A stretch of DNA of 64,000 bases from positions 1 through 64,000 of the forward strand of contig JAFRUR010000074.1 of the NCBI GenBank assembly GCA_017438775.1. The letters run 5' to 3'. This stretch comes from Lachnospiraceae bacterium. Lineage in GTDB: Bacteria > Bacillota > Clostridia > Lachnospirales > Lachnospiraceae. Both the position numbers and the translations under genes were made by a program. The notes beneath the pieces were generated by a model. The model was not told the DNA's origin, did no database searches, and worked only from the letters and a program-made list of their open reading frames with translations. Numbering within the stretch: position 1 is the first letter of the stretch; every line of letters starts with the position of its first letter. Shown here in pieces: positions 42,761 through 51,111 of this stretch.

Positions 42761-42802
42761 AAAAGAGGGTATCCCGCGATTGGCGGGACACCCTCTTTTT
42801 TC
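42761..42802. terminator. Bidirectional terminator
   Basis: A long near-perfect stem (AAGAGGGT...ACCCTCTT with an inner CCCGC/GCGGG) flanked by A residues on the left and T residues on the right, so that it can end transcription from both strands. It lies between convergent genes. Confidence 0.88.
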
Positions 42803-42924
42803 TGAGATCCGGCTGTGAGCGGGTCCGAAAAGCCCCTGCGTGCTGCCCTGCCGGACTCTTCGTGCTTTCCTGCGGAATCCGGCCCGGCTGCTTCGCTGGA
42901 TTCTGTCCGGGACCCCGGGCCGGG

Positions 42925-44598
42925 TCAGGCGCGCAGGGTCGCGATCAGCCGGCGCAAATCGTCGCGGTCCCAGATCACGGGCACGGGGTAGAGCGGGTTG
43001 GCCTCCTTGAGGGCCCAGGTGATGATCTGCTCCACATCCTCGTCCTTGATCACATCCACGCCGACAGGGATGTCCATGTCGCGCTTGAGCTGCTCGATCC
43101 AGGAGATGAAGGCCTCGGCCTTTTCGGCCTCGGTCGCTCCCTTGATGCCGCAGACGTCGGCGAGCTCCGCGAGCCTCCTGTGGACCGCGGGACCGAACTG
43201 CCGCATGACGTGCGGCAGGATGATGCTCATGGCCAGGCCGTGCGGGGTGCCGTAGAGACCGCCCAGGGTATGGCCGACGGCGTGCACGTAGCCGACGCAG
43301 CCGCGGGTGAAAGCACGGCCGGCGAAGAAGGACGCGCGCTGCATGTTCTGGCGTGCCTTCAGGTCGGAGCCGTCCCGGTAGGCTTTCAGGAGGTTCCGGT
43401 GGATCAGCTTCACGGCGTATTTGGCCAGAATGTTCTCGAGCCGCGTGTTGTAGGTGTGGTTGGTGTAGGCCTCCACCGCGTGGCAGAGGGCGTCCATGCC
43501 CGTGGTTGCGGTGACGAAGGGCGGCAGTCCCACAGTGAGTTCCGGATCCAGGATGGCGTAGCGCGGAATGATGGAGGGGTCGTTGATCGACGCCTTGTGG
43601 TGGGTGGCCGAATCCGTGATCACGGCCGCCAGCGTGGTCTCCGAGCCGGTCCCGGAGGTGGTGGGGATGGCGAAGAACAGCGGGATGCGGTGGTGGACCC
43701 GCAGGACGCCCTGCAGCTGTGCGACCGTCTTGTTCGGGTGCACGCTCTTGGCCGCGATGCCCTTGGCGCAGTCCATGGGCGCGCCGCCGCCGAAGGCGAC
43801 GAGGCACTCGCACGCCTCGTCGCGGTAGACCCGGTATCCCGCCTCGACGTTGTCGCTGGTGGGATTGCGCTCGATGTCGTAGAAGAGGGCGTAGGCGAGG
43901 CCGGCTTCATCCAGGGATTCGAGCATCTTGTTCAGCAGGCCCAGCTGCATCAGGTTTCCGTCCGTCACGACCAGGGCCTTCTTCGCCTTTTTCGCTTTCA
44001 TGACCTGGGGCAGCCGGGCGATGCTGCCGGGGCCTTCGATGTACTCGGGCATTCGGTAGCCGAGGAAATAGTTCGCCGCCTTCATGCCCGCCTGGAAGAC
44101 ACGGCACCAGATCCGGTTGAGGTTCGACATAAGAGATCCTCCTTGTTTGGTTTGCTGTTTCACGACCGGCGCGGTGCCGGGTTTCTCCATGGTGATGGCG
44201 CCGATCGGGCACGCCTGTCGGCACAGGCCGCAGCCCAGGCACCCGTCCGGATCCTGAAGCTGCGCCACGGTGCGGATGTCGCCCGGTTCCTTCGGCTCTG
44301 TGATGGCGAGGCATCCTTTCGGGCAGGCCGCCACGCAGACGCTGCAGCCGGCGCAGGCCTCCTCGTCGATGACAGGACGCTCCCACTCCGCTTTTGCCTT
44401 CTTCTGCACAGGGTCGCCCTTATCGTTGCGAATGGCTCCCTTCGGACAGAGCCTGCCGCAGGCGCCGCAGCCGACGCAGACGTCGGGATCGATCCGGTGG
44501 GGTTCTTTGAGCGCGCCGGTGATCGCGCCCACGGGACAGTTTTTCGCACAAAGGGTACAGCCGATGCAGTCCGCTTCTCTGATCTGATACGCGCCCAT
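42925..44598 (-). CDS. Polyferredoxin fused to iron-containing alcohol dehydrogenase
   Basis: A 557-residue open frame. Residues 1-140 carry four [4Fe-4S] ferredoxin motifs (CIGCTLCAKNCP, CVGCGACGRLCP, CAGCSVCVAACP, CLGCGLCRQACP). From M157 the protein is a full-length group III iron alcohol dehydrogenase of 401 residues, with GGGAPMDCAKG for NAD binding and histidines in DALCHAVEAY, HAVGHTLGG and HGLAMSI for the metal. A strong internal ribosome binding site lies before M157. The fusion would link ferredoxin electrons to aldehyde/alcohol chemistry, matching the aldehyde oxidoreductase upstream. It may be made as a fusion, as a separate dehydrogenase, or as both. Confidence 0.85.
   Translation of the reverse strand: MGAYQIREADCIGCTLCAKNCPVGAITGALKEPHRIDPDVCVGCGACGRLCPKGAIRNDKGDPVQKKAKAEWERPVIDEEACAGCSVCVAACPKGCLAITEPKEPGDIRTVAQLQDPDGCLGCGLCRQACPIGAITMEKPGTAPVVKQQTKQGGSLMSNLNRIWCRVFQAGMKAANYFLGYRMPEYIEGPGSIARLPQVMKAKKAKKALVVTDGNLMQLGLLNKMLESLDEAGLAYALFYDIERNPTSDNVEAGYRVYRDEACECLVAFGGGAPMDCAKGIAAKSVHPNKTVAQLQGVLRVHHRIPLFFAIPTTSGTGSETTLAAVITDSATHHKASINDPSIIPRYAILDPELTVGLPPFVTATTGMDALCHAVEAYTNHTYNTRLENILAKYAVKLIHRNLLKAYRDGSDLKARQNMQRASFFAGRAFTRGCVGYVHAVGHTLGGLYGTPHGLAMSIILPHVMRQFGPAVHRRLAELADVCGIKGATEAEKAEAFISWIEQLKRDMDIPVGVDVIKDEDVEQIITWALKEANPLYPVPVIWDRDDLRRLIATLRA
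44128..44144 (-). promoter_or_regulatory. Internal ribosome binding site and start codon
   Basis: On the minus strand AAGGAGGA (44137-44144) precedes an in-frame ATG (44128-44130) with 6 nt between. It begins an alcohol dehydrogenase of normal length inside the ferredoxin-dehydrogenase frame. This looks like the old start of a separate gene whose upstream stop codon was lost. Confidence 0.7.
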
Positions 44599-44601
44599 GG
44601 T

Positions 44602-44856
44602 TTATCCTCCGCAGACAGGGCTCATGAGGAGCACCTGGTCGCCGTCCTTCAGGCGGCTGCTCTTTCGTCCCTGTTTTCCGTTGATCATGACCGTGCACCC
44701 GTCGATGTCCTTCGCGGTGACCTTTGTGGCAGGCTTCACGCGCCTGGCCTCCGCGAGCAGGATGGGGTAGAGCTGCGCGACGGTGGATGCCTCCGCGTCC
44801 AGTTCCTTCAGGCCGGTGTCCAGCCGCAGCAGGCCGAACAGCTTGATATGTACCAT
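44602..44856 (-). CDS. MoaD/ThiS-like sulfur carrier
   Basis: An 84-residue beta-grasp protein that ends in SPVCGG, with the C-terminal Gly-Gly required for thiocarboxylate formation. Such proteins donate sulfur to molybdopterin. It sits between the aldehyde oxidoreductase and the ferredoxin fusion. Genes like it are often linked to AOR enzymes, so it may be specific for the tungsten pterin cofactor. A ThiF/HesA-like activator is encoded at 50288. Confidence 0.85.
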   Translation of the reverse strand: MVHIKLFGLLRLDTGLKELDAEASTVAQLYPILLAEARRVKPATKVTAKDIDGCTVMINGKQGRKSSRLKDGDQVLLMSPVCGG

Positions 44857-44872
44857 ATCTGCCTCCCTCCTC

Positions 44873-46801
44873 TCAAAGGATGCCCAGCTTTTTCAGGGTC
44901 CGCTCGGTGGGCACGCCGTCCTGCGTCCATCCCCTGGCCCGGTAGTAGGTCTTTTTCATCTGCTCCAGGGGCACCCGGGTCTTCGGGTCGCTCGGATCCT
45001 GCGGCACGTCGGTCAGACGTTTGGGCAGCGAGTCGTCTTTGGCGCGGATGCCGAAACGGGTCGACACCCAGCGGTCCAGAGTGTAGCCGCGCTCGCCGCA
45101 GCGGATGTACTTTCCAAAAGTCATTTTCATGCCCACGGCATAGCACATGCCCTTCGTCTGGTGGAAAACGGGCAGGTGGAGCTCCAGGGCCAGAGGGAAC
45201 TTGTTCATGAACCGGAGAGCCCAGCCGATGAACGGGATGGCGGCATTCGCGATCCGGGTGACGATCCCGCCCGGCCGCGTGATCAGGAAGCCGGGGAAGA
45301 AGGCGTAGGAGGTGAACAGGCACTGCCCAGTGGCGGAGATCATCTCCATCAGGTCCTGGAAGAGCATGGTGAAGTCCGCCTTGGCGTGGGGCGTCAGGGG
45401 ATTCGTGTTGAGTCCCAGCCCCTCCAGAATGACGAGATACCCGCCGTTTAAGTGGCAGCCGCCGCGGTTGCTGACGGCGTAGCCCAGGCCCTGGCCCACG
45501 GCGCGGCGGGGTTCGTAGGCCGCCAGTTCCAGACCCTTGGACTGGATGGCGAAGTCCTCGCCGCCGTACTTTTTGGACAGGCGCCGGCTCCCCTCGGCCA
45601 GCTCCGCGCCGATGCCGCGCCGGTGCGCGATGTCGTCGAACAGCTCCGTGATGCCCTCGGTCTTGCCGAACACAAGGCCGTTGTCCCAGAGGCCCTTTTC
45701 GTTGGCCTCCATGGCGTAGGCGATGGTGCTGGCACAGGAGATGGTGTCGAGGCCCAGTTCGTCCAGCTCCGCGTTCCAGAGCAGGATCTTCTCCAGGTCG
45801 TGGTTGCAGATGCCGCCGCCGAGCAGGACCAGGGTCTCCAGTTCCGGTCCCTTGACTTTGCGCCCCTGTACCTCCACGGTGCGGGCGCACTTGATGGGAC
45901 AGGTGAGGCAGCCCTTGTTGACGATGTTGTGCTCCTCCGCGAGGGTCTCGCCGTTGACGAACTCAAACTTTTCGTACCGGCCGGCGCTGTAGTTCTTCGT
46001 GGCCAGGATGCCGCGCATCTGCATGGCGCTCACCAGGCCCGCTGTGCCCAGGCGGGGCAGCTGGTTGCCGGTCAGGGGGTGTTTGCGCAGATATTTGAAC
46101 CACTTGCGGTTCCATTTCTCGTTTTTGACCGGGTCGTAGACTTTGACCTCGTGGTTGCCGGTCACGGAGACGGCCTTCAGGTTCTTCCAGCCGAACACGG
46201 CGCCCACGCCGGCGCGGCCCGCGGCGCGCTCCCCGCTCAGGACGGCGCTGTAGAGGACGAGGTTTTCTCCTCCGGGCCCGATCATCAGCTTGCCGAACGC
46301 GCGGCGCGCGCCCCACTTTGCGGTCAGGAGGGATTCCAGCTTTTCCTGCCCTTCGGTGGTCCTGAGGCCCCAGAGACCGTCCGCGTCGGCGTCGTGGAAG
46401 ATGAAGCGCCCGTTGTCGATCTCGAGCCAGGTGTGCTTCTCACACCGGCCCTTCAGAATCAGGGCGTCGATGCCGGCCTTCTTCAGGTAATAGCCGAAGC
46501 TGCCGCCGCAGTTGGAGGAGGTGAGGATCCCGGTCTGCGGGGAGAGGCAGGAGAGGTCGAACCGGCTGGACGAGGGCGCGCCGGTGCCCGTGAGCGGGCC
46601 GGTGGAGATCACGATCCAGTTTTCCTCCGAGAAAGGCTGTTCCTTCCCGGTGAGGTGGTCGCTCAGCACCTTGGCCGCCATGATCTTGCCGCCGATGTAC
46701 TTCTCCCGGTCCTCATCGGTCCAGGGGTAGTCCTCCGCGGTGCGGGTCGAGAGGTCCAGAAGGACCACCTTTCCCATATATCCGCCGTACTTTGTCGCCA
46801 T
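44873..46801 (-). CDS. Tungsten-type aldehyde ferredoxin oxidoreductase
   Basis: A 642-residue AOR-family enzyme, which interconverts aldehydes and carboxylic acids with ferredoxin using a tungsten or molybdenum bis-pterin. The N-terminal domain has YGGYMGKVVLLDLS and the pterin-binding GPLTGTGAPSSSR. The iron-sulfur ligands lie in CLTCPIKCARTV, with a distal cysteine in RCGERGYTLDR. The motif NRGGCHLNGGY corresponds to the usual RGACHLR-type site. It is the first gene of a transcript AOR-MoaD-ferredoxin/alcohol dehydrogenase. That set could reduce acids to alcohols or oxidise aldehydes. The substrate is not shown. A promoter and attenuator-like leader precede it. Confidence 0.92.
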   Translation of the reverse strand: MATKYGGYMGKVVLLDLSTRTAEDYPWTDEDREKYIGGKIMAAKVLSDHLTGKEQPFSEENWIVISTGPLTGTGAPSSSRFDLSCLSPQTGILTSSNCGGSFGYYLKKAGIDALILKGRCEKHTWLEIDNGRFIFHDADADGLWGLRTTEGQEKLESLLTAKWGARRAFGKLMIGPGGENLVLYSAVLSGERAAGRAGVGAVFGWKNLKAVSVTGNHEVKVYDPVKNEKWNRKWFKYLRKHPLTGNQLPRLGTAGLVSAMQMRGILATKNYSAGRYEKFEFVNGETLAEEHNIVNKGCLTCPIKCARTVEVQGRKVKGPELETLVLLGGGICNHDLEKILLWNAELDELGLDTISCASTIAYAMEANEKGLWDNGLVFGKTEGITELFDDIAHRRGIGAELAEGSRRLSKKYGGEDFAIQSKGLELAAYEPRRAVGQGLGYAVSNRGGCHLNGGYLVILEGLGLNTNPLTPHAKADFTMLFQDLMEMISATGQCLFTSYAFFPGFLITRPGGIVTRIANAAIPFIGWALRFMNKFPLALELHLPVFHQTKGMCYAVGMKMTFGKYIRCGERGYTLDRWVSTRFGIRAKDDSLPKRLTDVPQDPSDPKTRVPLEQMKKTYYRARGWTQDGVPTERTLKKLGIL

Positions 46802-46953
46802 AGGTTTCCTCCGCGGAAAAACCGCAAAACAAAAGGAGATCCGTCAGGATCCCCTTTGGATACAATGCGTCGTTTCAAGGGGATCTGCTGTCTCAAGTGC
46901 CCTTGCCGTTCCGATCGTCTCATGGAAGAGCCCGTTTCATCCGGGCTCTATTC
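46802..46953 (-). promoter_or_regulatory. Attenuator-like leader of the AOR operon, possible riboswitch
   Basis: A leader of about 150 nt. It has a perfect 8-bp 5' hairpin (46927-46934 with 46942-46949), a central part without an obvious simple fold, and a terminator near the AOR start. The segment at 46877-46887 can pair over 9 bases with the left arm of that terminator (46847-46857), so the two structures exclude each other. This is the hallmark of an attenuator or riboswitch. A molybdenum/tungsten-cofactor or other ligand is possible, but no family could be confirmed by eye. Confidence 0.6.
46830..46857 (-). terminator. Terminator/attenuator in the AOR leader
   Basis: On the minus strand an 11-bp stem (46847-46857 with 46832-46842, one G-U pair), a 4-nt loop and a T-rich tail, about 30 bases before the AOR ATG. 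Its left arm also pairs with an upstream anti-terminator segment. Confidence 0.75.
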
Positions 46954-46959
46954 GATTTC

Positions 46960-46988
46960 AATATAGCATCCTGTTCGGAAGATGTAAA
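46960..46988 (-). promoter_or_regulatory. Promoter of the AOR operon
   Basis: On the minus strand TTTACA (46983-46988) and TATATT (46960-46965) have a 17-bp spacer, close to consensus. It lies between the MoeA-PBP gene and AOR. Confidence 0.8.
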
Positions 46989-47007
46989 CAGAGAAAACCG
47001 GACCGTT

Positions 47008-48924
47008 TCAGTCCTCCATCCAGGGGATGATCTCACCCGGATTCTCCAGCGTGTAGCCGCCCATCTGCGTCAGCCGCCCGCGGAACGCTTCGCTCTTCAG
47101 AATGTCGAGCAGGCGCTGCACCAGGGGCGTGTCGAAGGCGCTGTCCGGAATCAGGAGGTCGTACTCCTCCACGCAGATCGGCAGGAAATCGAGGCCGTAG
47201 AGTCTGGCCGCGGAATAGATGCCCATGCCCGCGTCCGCGCTCCCTCCGGCGATCTGGGCCGCCACGGAGGTGTGGGTGAGTTCCTCGCGGTCATAGCCGT
47301 AGATCTGCTCTGGCGCGAGGCTGTTCTTTTCGCACAGATAGTCGGCGAGGATGCGCGTCCCGGAGCCCTTCTGGCGGTTCACGTAGCGCAGTCCCGGCCG
47401 GGCGATATCCGCGAAGGCTTCGATGCCGAGGGGGTTCCCCGCGGACAGCATGAGTCCCTGGACGCGGCCCACGCACCGGACGAGCCGAACGCCCCCGTCG
47501 GGGAAGTATCTGCGCAGATAGGAGACGTTGTAGACGCCTGTTTTCGTGTCGAGCAGATGACAGCCGGCCGCGTGGGCCTCGCCTCGCTTGACGGCCATGA
47601 TGCCGCCCATGGAGCCCACGTGGGAGGAACTCATGTACAGGCCGGGATCGGCCGTGTGGAGGAGGTTGCCCACCTCGTCCAGCAGGGGGTCGTGGCTGCC
47701 GATCACGACCAGGGTGTTCTTGAGCTTCTCTTCCGAGGAGAGCAGCCGGACGGAGACCTCCTGGCCGGCCTCGCAGCCCTCCTGTCCCTGGGGGATCCGC
47801 AGGATCCCGTCCGCGCGCATGAAGGAGGTGACCACGCCGGCGCCGCGGCTCAAGGGGGAGGCCATCAGCCGGTCCCCCACGTAGCCCATGCGCACGCGGA
47901 CGAACTCCTCGTACTTGAGGCCCGACACGATGGGCCGGGTCAGAACGGCCTTCGCCGTGGGCACGGGGGCCGGGGCGGCGTGATACCAGCGGTCCACGAG
48001 GGGCTTTAAGAGCTCTTCGATCACCAGGATCCCGGACACGGGATAGCCGGGGACGCCCAGCACGGGAACCCGGCCGACGGCGCCCAGGATGGCGGGTTTG
48101 CCGGGCCGCATGGCGATGCCGTGGAAGAAGACCTGCCCGAGGGAGCGGACCGCTTCGGCGGACCAGTCCTCGCGCCCCGCAGAGGAGCCTGCGTTCAGGA
48201 GAACAATGTCGCATTCCTCCGCGGCATCGCGCAGGGCGCCGGCGATGAGGTCAAAGCGGTCGGGGACGATGGGAAAGAGGCGCGGCTCGGCCTTCCATTC
48301 CCGCACCATGGCAGAGAAGATGGCGCCGTTGAACTCGAGGATCTGTCCGGGTGCGGGATCGGCGCAGGGCGGAACGATCTCATCGCCGGTGGGGATGATC
48401 CCGATGCGCGGCGGCCGGATGACGGAAACGGAGAGCACGCCGCCGGCGATCATGGCGCCGATGGCGGCGGGCGAGACCGCGGTGTGGGCGGGAAGAATCA
48501 TTTCGCCGGCGCAGACGTCCTCGCCGATCTGGCGGATGTACTGCCAGGGCGCGGCCGCCCCGTGGATCTGGACGGAGCCGTCGTCCCGGGGCACGATCTC
48601 TTCCACCATGATGACGGCATCGCAGCCGTCCGGAATCTGGTCGCCGGTGTCCACGGCGGTGAACTGCTCCGGCGAGAGAGTGACCGGCGTGGTGTCCGTC
48701 GCCCCGAAGGTGTCCGCCGCGCGCACGGCGATTCCGTCCATGGCGCTGGCCGCGTAGTGCGGCGCGCAGCCGTGGGCGTATACCGCCTCTGCCGTGATCC
48801 GCCCGCAGGCGTCCTGCACGGGAACGGTCTCTGCCGCAGACGCAAAGCCCAGCGCATCGAGCTCCGAGAGCCAGGCGGTCCTGGCGATCCCGAGCGGCGT
48901 GTTGGTCAGGAATTCAAAGCCCAT
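47008..48924 (-). CDS. MoeA fused to a periplasmic-binding-protein-like domain
   Basis: A 638-residue protein. The first 400 residues are MoeA, the molybdopterin-metal insertion enzyme, with APHYAASAMDGIAV, PTGDEIV, LLNAGSSAG, and GIAMRPGKP. The last 230 residues form a PBP/LysR-substrate-like domain (VIGSHDPLLDEVGNLL, NRQKGSGTRILADYL, AGGSADAGMGIYSAA) that in related proteins binds oxyanions or ligands. Such fusions occur in anaerobes with tungsten enzymes. It overlaps the other MoeA gene by 11 bp. Two MoeA proteins in tandem often serve tungsten versus molybdenum, which would fit AOR and the xanthine dehydrogenase-like enzyme in this window. Confidence 0.87.
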   Translation of the reverse strand: MGFEFLTNTPLGIARTAWLSELDALGFASAAETVPVQDACGRITAEAVYAHGCAPHYAASAMDGIAVRAADTFGATDTTPVTLSPEQFTAVDTGDQIPDGCDAVIMVEEIVPRDDGSVQIHGAAAPWQYIRQIGEDVCAGEMILPAHTAVSPAAIGAMIAGGVLSVSVIRPPRIGIIPTGDEIVPPCADPAPGQILEFNGAIFSAMVREWKAEPRLFPIVPDRFDLIAGALRDAAEECDIVLLNAGSSAGREDWSAEAVRSLGQVFFHGIAMRPGKPAILGAVGRVPVLGVPGYPVSGILVIEELLKPLVDRWYHAAPAPVPTAKAVLTRPIVSGLKYEEFVRVRMGYVGDRLMASPLSRGAGVVTSFMRADGILRIPQGQEGCEAGQEVSVRLLSSEEKLKNTLVVIGSHDPLLDEVGNLLHTADPGLYMSSSHVGSMGGIMAVKRGEAHAAGCHLLDTKTGVYNVSYLRRYFPDGGVRLVRCVGRVQGLMLSAGNPLGIEAFADIARPGLRYVNRQKGSGTRILADYLCEKNSLAPEQIYGYDREELTHTSVAAQIAGGSADAGMGIYSAARLYGLDFLPICVEEYDLLIPDSAFDTPLVQRLLDILKSEAFRGRLTQMGGYTLENPGEIIPWMED

Positions 48925-50146
48925 AGTCGTTCTCCCTCAGACAGAAGACCCGGATCTGCGCGCCCTGCATCAGGCCCTCGCAGTCGCGGTCCACGCAGAA
49001 GTATCCGTCCGCGCCGGCGAGCGCGGTGATGAGGCCGGATTTGGTTCGAATCGGCTCCGCGGCAATTCCGTCCTCCTCTTTTCGGAGGCGGCAGGCGCAG
49101 AAATAGGCGCGGCCGTGGTTCGCGCTCACGTTTTCGGTCAGCCGGGCGGTGCACTGCCGCGGCTCAAATTCCGTGCCCGAAAGACGGGACAGCAGGGGAA
49201 GGACAAAGAGCCGGGTCACGAAGAAGGCGGCCACCGGATGGCCCGGAAGCCCGATGAGCGGCTTGTTTCCGCACCTCCCCAGAATGGTGGGCTTGCCCGG
49301 CTTCATGGCGAGGCCGTGGAAGAGGACGGGGCCGAGGGACCCGATCACGCGGAGGGAGGCGTCTTTTTCCCCGACGCTGCTTCCCCCGGAGAGGATGACC
49401 GCATCGCAGTCCTGGATGGCGTTTTCCACGGCCTTTCGCAGCGCGTCCTCCCGGTCGGGAACGATGCCGAAACGGACGGCACGGATTCCGGCGTCCGCAA
49501 GCTGCGCCTCGATCAGGGGACCGTTGACGTCCCGCACCTGACCCGGTCCGGGCTTTTTGTCCGGCGCGACCAGTTCATCCCCGGTGGAGATGACGGCGGC
49601 CCGCAGGGGCGCGGTGACGGGAACGTTTGTGATGCCGAGGGCGGCCAGGGCACCGACGTCCTGCGGGTGCAGGATCCGGCCGCGGGGCAGCAGGAGCTTT
49701 CCGGGCGAGACGTCGTCCCCGCGGAAGGTCAGATTCTCTCCCGGGGCCGCGGACCTGGCGATGCCGACGGTCCCGTCGCCGAACTCCTCCGCATATTCCA
49801 GCATGACGGCGCTGTCCGCGCCGCGGGGCAGGGCGCCCCCGGTGGGGATGGCCGCGCAGCAGCCCTCCTCCAAAGCAAAGTCGGGGCGTTCGCCCATGCG
49901 GATTCGCGCCTGCAGGCGGAGAACGGCCGGAATGGCGTCGCTGCAGCCGAAGGTGTCCCGCGCCCGGACGGCGTATCCGTCCACGTTGGAGCGGTCAAAA
50001 TCCGGCACGTATTCGGCGGCGGTGACGTCCTCCGCCAGCGTCCGCCCGAGCGCCTCCCCGAGGGGAACGCGCTCTTTGGCGCCGGCCGGAACAAACGTCT
50101 CCCGGACGAGCTGAAGCGCTTCTTCCAGCGTGATCACATTGAGCAT
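48914..50146 (-). CDS. moeA: MoeA molybdopterin molybdenumtransferase
   Basis: A 410-residue MoeA. Marks are VPDFDRSNVDGYAVRARDTF, PTGGALPRGAD, ISTGDELV, ILSGGSSVGEKD and GLAMKPGKPT. It inserts molybdate or tungstate into adenylylated molybdopterin. Start 50146 was chosen because AAGGAGG precedes it and MLNVITLEEAL is a normal MoeA beginning; the frame further upstream is intergenic. It is encoded directly before the MoeA-PBP fusion. Confidence 0.92.
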   Translation of the reverse strand: MLNVITLEEALQLVRETFVPAGAKERVPLGEALGRTLAEDVTAAEYVPDFDRSNVDGYAVRARDTFGCSDAIPAVLRLQARIRMGERPDFALEEGCCAAIPTGGALPRGADSAVMLEYAEEFGDGTVGIARSAAPGENLTFRGDDVSPGKLLLPRGRILHPQDVGALAALGITNVPVTAPLRAAVISTGDELVAPDKKPGPGQVRDVNGPLIEAQLADAGIRAVRFGIVPDREDALRKAVENAIQDCDAVILSGGSSVGEKDASLRVIGSLGPVLFHGLAMKPGKPTILGRCGNKPLIGLPGHPVAAFFVTRLFVLPLLSRLSGTEFEPRQCTARLTENVSANHGRAYFCACRLRKEEDGIAAEPIRTKSGLITALAGADGYFCVDRDCEGLMQGAQIRVFCLRENDYGL

Positions 50147-50173
50147 GGTGCCTCCTTGCTGCCTTTGACGAAA

Positions 50174-50282
50174 ACGGCCGTCGCATTTTCCGAAGACCGG
50201 AAAAGAACTCTCCCGGCCTCGGAACAAGGCCGGCGCCGGGCTTCCTGAAAACCGGAACAGAAGTGGTCTTCGGGAAACGGCC
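50174..50282 (-). repeat. Long-range inverted repeats between hesA-like and moeA genes
   Basis: The 9-bp CCGAAGACC at 50190-50198 is the complement of 50265-50273, and flanking CGGCCG palindromes (near 50175 and 50278) extend the symmetry. In between lies a further GGCC/GGCC hairpin. The transcript between the two genes would form a large stem, possibly affecting moeA translation. Confidence 0.5.
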
Positions 50283-50287
50283 GCGCG

Positions 50288-50968
50288 TCAGAGGAAGGAA
50301 ACGATATCTTCGGTCAGGGTCTCCAGGTTGAGCTGCAGGATCCTGCCCCACAGGGACGGCTCCTGTCCGAGCAGAAGCCGCAGGGCCTGGGCGCTCTGGA
50401 TGGCCGCGCAGCAGGCCGGCGTGTAGGCGATGCTTTCGGGGGCCGGGATTTCTTCGCTTTCGCCCGCGTACAGGGCCCGGAGCATGCCGGAGCGGGGCGG
50501 AACGACTGCCGCCTGGACGATCTCGCCGCGGATGGCGCCGTGGACGAGGGGGACGTCATGCCTTCCGCAGACCTCCTCCAGGAGGAGCCGCGCGGGGACG
50601 CTGTCGAGGGCGTCCAGAACGAGGTCGCAGCCTTCGACCAGGGCGTCGCCGTTTTCTTCGGAAAAGGCCTCGGTGACGGCGATGAGGTCGACAGCGGAAT
50701 TGACGTCCAGTGCCCTGTCTGCCGCCGCGTCCGTCTTCCAGGTATCCAGCAGGGATTCGGTGCAGAGGAGCTGGCGGTTTAAGTTGCTCGCCTCAAAGCG
50801 GTCCGGATCCACGGCGATGATATGTCCGACGCCGATCCGGAGCATGTTTTCGAGCAGGTATCCGCCCAGACCGCCGCAGCCGACGATCAGGACACGTTTC
50901 TGTGCCAGAAGGATCTGGCCGTCTTCCCCGACGATCGCCAGCTGGCGCGCGTATCGCTCCGCAGTCAT
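50288..50968 (-). CDS. ThiF/MoeB/HesA-like E1 activating protein
   Basis: A 226-residue ThiF-fold protein. The nucleotide site is VLIVGCGGLGGYLLENMLR, followed by VDPDRFEASNLNRQLL, a classic E1-like signature. Such proteins adenylate the Gly-Gly tail of MoaD or ThiS. The MoaD-like protein at 44602 is the likely partner. The usual C-terminal zinc cysteines of MoeB are not evident. GGAGGAG precedes the ATG. It heads the cofactor genes, 143 bases after metH. Confidence 0.87.
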   Translation of the reverse strand: MTAERYARQLAIVGEDGQILLAQKRVLIVGCGGLGGYLLENMLRIGVGHIIAVDPDRFEASNLNRQLLCTESLLDTWKTDAAADRALDVNSAVDLIAVTEAFSEENGDALVEGCDLVLDALDSVPARLLLEEVCGRHDVPLVHGAIRGEIVQAAVVPPRSGMLRALYAGESEEIPAPESIAYTPACCAAIQSAQALRLLLGQEPSLWGRILQLNLETLTEDIVSFL

Positions 50969-51111
50969 GGGACTCCTCCTTTTTTGAACGCCCCGGAGGG
51001 GCTGTGCTTACGTGGTTTCGCAACGGGCGCGGGAGCAGCGGCAGGGGAAGCGTTTCCTCGCCGGACAGGGAATGAGGGCAGGCTTCCTTCCGGGAAGGAG
51101 AGCAGGGCGCT

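Noticed and set aside
46802..47007. T-box or purine riboswitch before AOR
   Set aside because: No T-box sequence (AGGGTGG-type) and no purine-aptamer core is visible. Only an unclassified attenuator is supported.
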